Assembly: GCA_003219675.1 (NCBI GenBank)
Contig: QHPW01000245.1
Location: forward strand, 1 to 5,459
DNA from: Verrucomicrobiota bacterium
Lineage (GTDB): Bacteria > Verrucomicrobiota > Verrucomicrobiia > Limisphaerales > AV2
DNA: 5,459 bases
Direction: 5' to 3'
Shown here piece by piece: positions 1-5,459 of the stretch; the stretch's first letter is position 1, and every line of letters starts with the position of its first letter. Position numbers and translations under genes: made by a program. Below the pieces are notes generated by a model. The model worked only from the letters and a program-made list of their open reading frames with translations, made no database searches and was not told where the DNA came from.

Positions 1-1666
1 AAACCCCCGCCTCCCCGTTCAAATTGTTCACCACCACATCCAGGTCCCCGTCGTTGTCCAAATCCGCCAGACACATCCCCTGAGAAATGCCCGGGGTATT
101 AAAACCCCATTCCGCGCCCGTTTCTTCGAACGTCCGGTCGCCGCGATTGCGGAAGATAACCTTGGCTGTGACCAGACTCGGGTAAGATCGCATCAATTTG
201 AGCAATTCGGAGCGAGTCAGTTTTCCAGCCGACCGCATCGCTTCAATGCGATTGGCCATATCGATGTTCTGGAAATCACGCAATTGGCCGTTGGACACGA
301 GAATGTCCTCGAATCCATCCAAATCCACGTCGAGAAAGATCGGTCCCCACGACCATTCAGAAGCTTCCAGACCGGCGTAGTAACTCGCCTCGGAAAAGGT
401 CACGTCGCCGCGATTGATTTGGAGCGTGTTGCGCAGAACCTGCGGACGGATGTCGATCAACCCGATGGGCAGCGGCTCAGGGTTGCTTTCGCTGACCTGG
501 ACGTGTCGCTTTCGATGGTCGCGGCTGAGCATATCGACGACGAAAAAGTCAACCTGGCCGTCGCGATCGATGTCCGCGAAGTCGACCCCCATCGAAAACG
601 TGCTCGTGTTGCGCAGGGCAAGCCGCGCCAGAGCGCGGAATTTTCCCTGGCCGTCGTTGACCCAGATACGGTCCGGCGTGAACAAGTCGTTGCAGACATA
701 AATGTCCGGCGCCCCGTCGCCGTTGAGGTCATGAAACTGCACTGCCAGACCCCAATCTCTCGGCGGGTCGCTCAACGGCAAGCCATCTTCGTCAAGAAAC
801 GAACCGTCCGTGAACGGCCTCTGCTGGAAATGTCCTCCGCCGTCGTTCAGATACAAAACATCCGGTTCGCCGAACTCCAACACGTTGCCGGAGGCAGCGA
901 GCACGAACCGATTGGTGTATTCCGGCAACGTCGCGGGCCGGTCGTTCACCGTGGTAATGATCGGTCGGCCTGCGACGATTTGCCCGTGAAATTTTGTCGT
1001 CGGTTCATCGCGGATGGTGTCTGGGCGAAAGTTCGCCACATACAGATCGAGCGTGCCGTTGCCGTCCACGTCCGCAAGCGCCATCGACATGCTGCCGTGT
1101 CTCCGAATCAACCCGCTGTCCGTGGACTCGGTGAAATGGCCGCGGCCATCGTTCACAAACAATCGCGTCCCTCCGCCCAGCGCGTTGACCAGCAAATCCA
1201 AATCCCCGTCGCCGTCGATATCGGCCAAAACCGCCCCGGTCGAATACTGCCCGGAGCACGCCACGCCCGCGTTGGCCGTGATGTCCTCGAATTTCCATTG
1301 GCCCAGGTTGCGGTAAAGCACGTTGTGGTTGTCGAGTCCGCAAAAATACAAGTCCACCAGTCCGTCGCCGTCCACGTCGCCTGCGGCTACGCCGGAGCCG
1401 CTGAGCAGATTTCGATTCGTCAGCGAATGTTCCTCGTCGAGCAGGTTGGTAAACACAATTCCAGTGACCGAACCCTGGAGCAGCGTGAACCCGGTCCTGC
1501 CGGCTTTGGGCACGGGCAATTGGCTCCAGCGATAGCCTTGCGCTGTTTGCCAGCTCAAACCGGCTCCTTCGATGCCGACTGTCCAGGCCAGGAAGAGAAA
1601 AGAGACGAGGACCGGGTGGCCGCTCGCATTGGCCGAAGAGCGAAGCCCGGACAGAAATCGATTCAT
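1..1666 (-). CDS. Exported VCBS/FG-GAP repeat protein, ASPIC/UnbV (CRTAC1-like) family, 3' end beyond window
   Basis: The first 555 codons are present and the frame is open to the left edge. The ATG at 1666-1664 is the only possible start: an in-frame TGA lies eight codons upstream (1693-1691) with no start codon between. Residues 18-34 are hydrophobic after an Arg-containing N-terminus, which suggests a signal peptide and export. A conserved block follows (GYRW at 44-47, RTGFT at 57-61). Seven calcium-loop-like motifs start at residues 97, 149, 199, 313, 365, 446 and 535, for example ADIDGDGDLD and ADLDNDGDLD. The third is slightly altered (DVDGNGTLD). This count suits a seven-bladed FG-GAP beta-propeller. 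The order and spacing match the first half of the upstream gene, so the missing part probably encodes an ASPIC domain and a second propeller. The start overlaps the upstream stop as ATGA. The family is clear; ligand and function are unknown. A surface or periplasmic binding role is inference. Confidence 0.93.
   Translation of the reverse strand, partial: MNRFLSGLRSSANASGHPVLVSFLFLAWTVGIEGAGLSWQTAQGYRWSQLPVPKAGRTGFTLLQGSVTGIVFTNLLDEEHSLTNRNLLSGSGVAAGDVDGDGLVDLYFCGLDNHNVLYRNLGQWKFEDITANAGVACSGQYSTGAVLADIDGDGDLDLLVNALGGGTRLFVNDGRGHFTESTDSGLIRRHGSMSMALADVDGNGTLDLYVANFRPDTIRDEPTTKFHGQIVAGRPIITTVNDRPATLPEYTNRFVLAASGNVLEFGEPDVLYLNDGGGHFQQRPFTDGSFLDEDGLPLSDPPRDWGLAVQFHDLNGDGAPDIYVCNDLFTPDRIWVNDGQGKFRALARLALRNTSTFSMGVDFADIDRDGQVDFFVVDMLSRDHRKRHVQVSESNPEPLPIGLIDIRPQVLRNTLQINRGDVTFSEASYYAGLEASEWSWGPIFLDVDLDGFEDILVSNGQLRDFQNIDMANRIEAMRSAGKLTRSELLKLMRSYPSLVTAKVIFRNRGDRTFEETGAEWGFNTPGISQGMCLADLDNDGDLDVVVNNLNGEAGV
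1663..1666 (-). other. ATGA stop-start overlap between tandem paralogues
   Basis: The TGA stop of the complete gene (1665-1663) and the ATG start of the next gene (1666-1664) share bases as ATGA on the minus strand. No Shine-Dalgarno-like purine run lies at the usual distance; the bases just upstream read GTGCTTCGCCC. Translation of the downstream gene is therefore probably coupled to termination of the upstream one, a known arrangement in bacterial operons. The coupling itself is inferred. Confidence 0.8.
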
Positions 1667-4600
1667 GGGCGAAGCACTTTTATTTTCCCGTCAATATCAA
1701 CTTCAATTTCGCGCGCGCCCGTGGGGACATCGCCGGTGCTCGTCTTGCCGCCGGGCCAGCGAATCCAGATTTGCGTCGCCGGTTCAGAAGCAGCCAATAC
1801 CTGCACGACACTGTCCTGCGACCAGTATCCGCTTCCCGAGTGGATCTCTCGGGCCGGGCCGAACTGTCGTCCGTGCTTCAATCGCATGACCGCGCCGACG
1901 CCGTTCGGATTGCCTGGCGGGCCTCTTAACCGCACGCGGAGTCCCGGCTTCGCGTTTTCGTTGTGATACAGCTTTGTTGCTTCGCTGTTCTGGGTCACGA
2001 CCAAATCGACGCGCCCATCCGCGTCGTAGTCGCACAGAGCCGCGCCGCGCTGTTCGCCGTAAGCCCTTACCCCGCTCTCCTGAGCGGAGACAGCTCGAAA
2101 ATTTCCATGCCCGTCGCCGTGAAGCCAGAGGCCGCGCCCCGCGTCGTAGCGCGAAGTCTCCACCTCCACATCAAAAAAATTCTGGCTCAAAAAGACGTCT
2201 TCGTTGCCGTCGCCATCGTAATCTCCCACGCAAACCGCAAAAGCCGGCGCGAATTGCGCCTCCACAGGCAACCGCCTGCCTTCAAAGCGTCCGCCGCGAT
2301 TCAAAAATACCATCGAGTCGAGCGTGTTGGCTTGCAATTCAGTCGCGCTGATAAACCTGTCGCCCAGAATTTCCTCCACACTCGCGCGCCCGTACGCGCG
2401 TCGCGTTTGAAACCTTTCCTGCACAAACGGCAACGCCCTCGTCATCACCTCCAGGTCCCGCCAGGGAACAACTTTCTTTAAATCGGGATCGTAGCTGGCC
2501 TCAATGACTTCCGTCGTCCCGTCCCGGCGGAAGTCACCGTAAAAGATTCGTGTCGGCTGCGCCAAATAGCGTTGATACCTGGTGTTCCGCCCCCAGTTGC
2601 TTGCAATGATGTCCATCTTGCCGTCGCCGTCAAAATCACCCGCATTCACGCCATTCCACCAGCCGTAAAATTTTGTCAGTCCCCATTCCTCGGTCGCTTC
2701 GGTCAGCCGCCCACCTTGGTTTCGGAACACTTTCACCGGCCCCCATTCGCACGCCAGAATCAGCTCCGGCCAGCCATCCCCGTCCAGATCGCTCCAAACC
2801 GCGCCGCTCACCAGGCCGACTTGCGCCAGTCGTTTTGTGTTTTCCGCGTCCAGTTCCCATCGGCCGTCCGCGTCGCGGAAGATCATCGAAGAGGCCGCCT
2901 CCGGATAGCGTCCCGCAAGGACGCGGCCGCCCACAAACAAACATAAATGCGCGTCCCCGTTGAAATCCGCCAGAGCGAGCGGCCCGGTGCTGCTCCTTTG
3001 GCCGGGGAGACTGTCCTCGACGACCTTGCCGGCCAAATCGAATTGCCGCGCGCTCGGGCCGGCTGCCAAACCATCCTCGTAATTCGCAGAGCCCACCAGC
3101 AGAACTGTTCTGCGGTCCCTGACCCACGCGACGATGCCCGCCTGGTCACGCGCGACGGGCTGCGCGAACTGCAGTGCCTCCGCGGGTTTGAAGCCGCCGT
3201 TACCGTCGTTCAGAAAAATACCTGACCGTCCGCCCCGTCCGCTGCCGACAATCAAGTCTTCCCATCCGTCACCGTTGACATCGCACCAGGCAGCGCCGGG
3301 TCCGAGTTGACTGAAGCGTCTGGGCAACAAGCTCTGGCGGGCAAAATCATCAAAGGGCTCGTCCTGATGCCGGTGCACGATCCGTTCGCTGACCTCCCGG
3401 AAAAACGGCCTGGTTTGCGGCTTTGCCGGTTCCTGATACGGCTGAGCTCCCGCTTCATCAATTTCGTAGATTCGATTCGCCCGGACGCCGTTGACCACGC
3501 TGCGTTTGCCGCTTCGCCACCCTGCTTCGATGCGCATCTCGTTCGTCAGGCCGCCGCCGGCAAAGACCCGCAGGGTGTCACAGCACGAGAGATAGCGTCC
3601 CCCGCAGATCATCTCCTGGCTCTGCACCGGCACGGCCCCGGCATAAAGCCGGATTTTGGCCCCGATGCCTTGCGTATTGGGCGGCCGACCTCTGAGTCGC
3701 ACGGCCACTCGGGGCGCAGCGGTTTCATTACGGTAAATTCCCGCCACTTGATTCATGTTGTTGACAACGACGTCCAGGTCCCCGTCGTTATCCAGATCGG
3801 CCAGCGCCATGCCGTGCGAAACGCCGATGGTGTTGAATCCCCAGGGCGCGCTCATCTCGGCAAAGCTCAAGTCATGCTGATTGCGAAAAGCCAGTTTCTC
3901 TGTCTCCAGGGGCGGAAACTTGCGCAAATTCTTCATCCGGTTTGCCTGCGTGTCCGGCTCCTTGAGTTTCGAAAGTTCCCGTAGCGTGTCTGTGTCCTGC
4001 ACATCAAAGTGATGTCCCGTCGTCAGCAGCAGATCCTCGTAGCCGTCCAGGTCCACATCCAGGAAAATCGCGCTCCAGGTCCAGTCGCTGAACGCCAGGC
4101 CGCTGAGCTGAGCGATCTCCGCATAGGTGCCATCGCCGCAATTCAGTTGCAGCGTGTTGCGCGTGACTTCCGGACGAAAATCGGGATCGGTAAGGGGCAG
4201 GTTCCACTCTTTCCTGATCACGTTTTCGCGGTGCCTCTGGCGCGCCTGATGGTCGCGGTTCAGCATCTCGGCGACAAAGAAGTCATCGTAACCGTCGCGA
4301 TTGATGTCCGCGAAATCGACCGCCATGGACGACAGGCTTTGGTTGCGCAGGGCTGGCCGTGGAATGGCGCGAAACCGCTGGCCATTGTCGTTGATCCAGA
4401 CGCGGTCCGGCCAGTAAAAGAAATCGTTGCACACGTAAATATCCGGCAGGCCGTCGCCGTTCATGTCCCGAAACATTACGCTCAGGCCCCAGTCGGTCGG
4501 CGGCGCCAGGAGTGGTTTGCCGTCTTCGTCTAAAAAGCTTCCCGCCGTCCAGGACACCGGCGCAAAACGGCCTTTGCCATCGTTGAGATACAAAAAGTCC

Positions 4601-5367
4601 CGCTCGCCTTTTTCGATCACTTCCACCGCCCCGTTCTGCGGCGCCAAGGCAATGAACCGGTCCGCCGGCGTGACGACCACCTTGCCATCCGCCATCCGTG
4701 CGTCGATTTTCAAGCCCGGAATATCCTTGTGCGTGTCGGTACGATAGTTCGTCACGTATAAATCCAGGTCGCCATCGCCGTCAATATCAGCCAGGGCCAT
4801 GGAGGTACTGCCGAACTTTCGGACCAGCCGTGTGTCCTGCATCTCGGTAAAATGTCCGCGCCCGTCGTTCAGGAAAGCCCGCGTCCCGCCGCCAATGCAA
4901 TTCACCAGCAGATCCAAATCGCCGTCGCCGTCAAGATCGGCGAACACCGCGCCGGTTGAAAACTGGCCGTCACAGGCGACGCCCGCTGCTTCCGTGACGT
5001 CTTCAAACTTCCAGTCACCGAGATTCCGGTAGAGCACGTTAGGGCCTTCCAGGCGACAAAAGTAAATATCGCACCAGCCGTCGCCATCCACGTCGCCCAG
5101 GGCGACGCCCGAGCCGTTTTGCAGAACGCGGTTGCGTGCCGCGGCCTCGTCCGAGAGATGATTGGTAAAAAAAATCCCCGTTGTCTCCGGCGGCAACATC
5201 GTGAAGCCAGTTCTCCGGTTCACAGCCGCCGGCAGATCCTTCCAGCGGTATCCCGGAGCGTTGTGCCAATCGGAATCAACGCCGCCCGATAAAATCAAAG
5301 TGAAGAACAGAGAACCCGAAATGGCGCGAAGTTGCACCGACAAGAATTGCATACCGCACGAATGCAT
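1663..5367 (-). CDS. Exported double-module VCBS/FG-GAP repeat protein with two ASPIC/UnbV-like domains (1234 aa)
   Basis: This is the only complete gene. Residues 15-30 are hydrophobic and follow an Arg, a probable signal peptide. The mature part is two copies of one plan. Module 1 has seven calcium-loop-like motifs starting at residues 92, 144, 194, 301, 354, 437 and 524, then an ASPIC/UnbV-like domain at about 554-637 (GIGAKIRLYAG, GGRYLSCCD). Module 2 has loops at 696, 860, 911, 1049 and 1113, two degenerate ones at 801 (DFNGDAHLC) and 945 (DFRRDGTTE), then a second ASPIC-like domain at about 1144-1230 (GVGAVMRLKHG, SGSGYWSQD, RWPGGK). FG-GAP/VCBS repeats form calcium-binding beta-propeller blades; ASPIC domains occur in cartilage acidic protein 1 and UnbV-like bacterial proteins. 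At 1234 residues it is about twice a single-module member. An in-frame TAA lies at 5379-5377. M1 (5367) or M6 (5352) could be the start; neither has a strong Shine-Dalgarno. No catalytic motif is visible. Export and calcium binding are likely; the ligand is unknown. Confidence 0.95.
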   Translation of the reverse strand: MHSCGMQFLSVQLRAISGSLFFTLILSGGVDSDWHNAPGYRWKDLPAAVNRRTGFTMLPPETTGIFFTNHLSDEAAARNRVLQNGSGVALGDVDGDGWCDIYFCRLEGPNVLYRNLGDWKFEDVTEAAGVACDGQFSTGAVFADLDGDGDLDLLVNCIGGGTRAFLNDGRGHFTEMQDTRLVRKFGSTSMALADIDGDGDLDLYVTNYRTDTHKDIPGLKIDARMADGKVVVTPADRFIALAPQNGAVEVIEKGERDFLYLNDGKGRFAPVSWTAGSFLDEDGKPLLAPPTDWGLSVMFRDMNGDGLPDIYVCNDFFYWPDRVWINDNGQRFRAIPRPALRNQSLSSMAVDFADINRDGYDDFFVAEMLNRDHQARQRHRENVIRKEWNLPLTDPDFRPEVTRNTLQLNCGDGTYAEIAQLSGLAFSDWTWSAIFLDVDLDGYEDLLLTTGHHFDVQDTDTLRELSKLKEPDTQANRMKNLRKFPPLETEKLAFRNQHDLSFAEMSAPWGFNTIGVSHGMALADLDNDGDLDVVVNNMNQVAGIYRNETAAPRVAVRLRGRPPNTQGIGAKIRLYAGAVPVQSQEMICGGRYLSCCDTLRVFAGGGLTNEMRIEAGWRSGKRSVVNGVRANRIYEIDEAGAQPYQEPAKPQTRPFFREVSERIVHRHQDEPFDDFARQSLLPRRFSQLGPGAAWCDVNGDGWEDLIVGSGRGGRSGIFLNDGNGGFKPAEALQFAQPVARDQAGIVAWVRDRRTVLLVGSANYEDGLAAGPSARQFDLAGKVVEDSLPGQRSSTGPLALADFNGDAHLCLFVGGRVLAGRYPEAASSMIFRDADGRWELDAENTKRLAQVGLVSGAVWSDLDGDGWPELILACEWGPVKVFRNQGGRLTEATEEWGLTKFYGWWNGVNAGDFDGDGKMDIIASNWGRNTRYQRYLAQPTRIFYGDFRRDGTTEVIEASYDPDLKKVVPWRDLEVMTRALPFVQERFQTRRAYGRASVEEILGDRFISATELQANTLDSMVFLNRGGRFEGRRLPVEAQFAPAFAVCVGDYDGDGNEDVFLSQNFFDVEVETSRYDAGRGLWLHGDGHGNFRAVSAQESGVRAYGEQRGAALCDYDADGRVDLVVTQNSEATKLYHNENAKPGLRVRLRGPPGNPNGVGAVMRLKHGRQFGPAREIHSGSGYWSQDSVVQVLAASEPATQIWIRWPGGKTSTGDVPTGAREIEVDIDGKIKVLRP
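3736..5367 (-). repeat. Diverged direct coding repeat of 2-1666 (tandem gene duplication)
   Basis: Residues 1-544 of the complete gene align along their length with residues 1-555 of the downstream gene. All seven calcium loops are in the same order, and only small length differences lie between them. The similarity is visible in DNA too: 4901-4970 and 1185-1254 match at roughly four of five bases by eye. This is an old duplication of protein-coding sequence, not a mobile or regulatory repeat. Confidence 0.85.
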
Positions 5368-5379
5368 CGGAGTTCTTTA
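5368..5379 (-). other. Short intercistronic junction, stop codon plus 9-base gap
   Basis: The upstream stop TAA (5379-5377) is followed by 9 bases (AGAACTCCG) before the ATG at 5367. The purine run AAAGAA at 5378-5373, overlapping the stop codon, is the only candidate ribosome binding site, and it is weak. There is no room for a promoter or terminator, so the two genes are almost certainly cotranscribed. Confidence 0.6.
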
Positions 5380-5459
5380 ACGAATCGTTTTGATCTCCGC
5401 CGGCGGGCCGAGTTGGATTTCTTTCGCGCCGGGGGGGATCGGGATGGTGGCGGTGGGTC
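5377..5459 (-). CDS. C-terminal tail of an upstream VCBS/ASPIC family protein (5' part beyond window)
   Basis: Reading leftward from the right edge, 27 codons end at TAA (5379-5377). The peptide includes IPIPPGAKEIQLGPP and ends AEIKTIR. It lines up with the end of the next gene (VPTGAREIEVDIDG, ending KIKVLRP): both have a Val/Ile-Pro-x-Gly-Ala-[KR]-Glu-Ile core, a short spacer and a final Lys-Ile-Lys or Glu-Ile-Lys stretch. This is the last strand region of an ASPIC/UnbV-like domain. The stop sits 9 bases before the next start, on the same strand, which fits an operon of paralogues. Only 83 bases are visible, so the assignment rests on this short match and on gene position; nothing can be said about the rest of the protein. 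Confidence 0.72.
   Translation of the reverse strand, partial: PTATIPIPPGAKEIQLGPPAEIKTIR

Noticed and set aside
1198..1225. Recurring CCGTCGCCGTC-type sequence, seen many times along the window, as a possible short regulatory repeat or CRISPR-like array
   Set aside because: Copies are irregularly spaced, diverged, and always fall in frame on Asp-Gly-Asp calcium-loop codons, so coding repetition explains them fully.
284..1966. A 560-codon open frame on the plus strand, the longest on that strand
   Set aside because: It lies antisense to the downstream VCBS gene and runs past its start into the complete gene. Its translation shows recurrent Val-Ala-Val-Asp-Ile-like stretches that are the reverse reading of Asp-Gly-Asp codons. 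GC-rich genes often leave such stop-free antisense frames.
2636..3149. Minus-strand open frames of 88-163 codons inside the complete gene
   Set aside because: They are alternative frames of the same strand within a well-supported gene, rich in Arg and Gly, with no family resemblance or start signal.
1963..4533. Several plus-strand open frames of 90-225 codons (for example 1963-2481, 3307-3984, 4009-4533)
   Set aside because: All are antisense to the complete 1234-codon gene, have no recognisable domain, and show the same reverse-Asp-Gly composition.
1663..5367. RNA-binding protein, a label sometimes attached to ASPIC/UnbV proteins in automatic annotation
   Set aside because: The sequence shows an export signal and extracellular-type calcium repeats and no RNA-binding motif that I can recognise.

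Overview
The window is almost entirely coding and every real gene lies on the minus strand. It holds a tandem run of at least three related genes for large exported VCBS/FG-GAP repeat proteins with ASPIC/UnbV-type domains. In transcription order (right to left) these are: the last 27 codons of an upstream family member (5459-5377), a complete 1234-residue gene (5367-1663), and the first 555 codons of a third member (1666-1), which runs off the left edge. The third gene falls on no complete reading frame because its stop lies outside the window; I translated it by hand from the reverse complement.

The complete protein starts with a probable signal peptide. Two repeats of one plan follow. Each has seven calcium-loop-like D-x-[DN]-x-[DN]-G-x-x-[DE] positions, two of them eroded in the second half, and then an ASPIC/UnbV-like domain. 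Seven FG-GAP blades is the number in integrin-type beta-propellers, so the protein is plausibly two propellers, each followed by an ASPIC domain. The third gene matches the first half of the complete gene motif for motif, including all seven loops and the block after the signal peptide. The sequence of the 27-residue tail at the right edge resembles the C-terminus of the complete protein.

The genes are packed as an operon: 9 bases separate the first stop from the second start, and the second stop overlaps the third start in an ATGA. No promoter, terminator, RNA gene, mobile element or CRISPR array is visible. The promoter must lie to the right of the window and the operon end to the left.

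The sequence is GC-rich, and large VCBS/ASPIC paralogue families of this kind are common in Verrucomicrobiota (and also Planctomycetota, Acidobacteriota and Bacteroidota). A soil or aquatic verrucomicrobium is my best guess, but it is inference. The molecular function of these proteins is not known; an extracellular or cell-surface binding or adhesion role is the reasonable family-level expectation.
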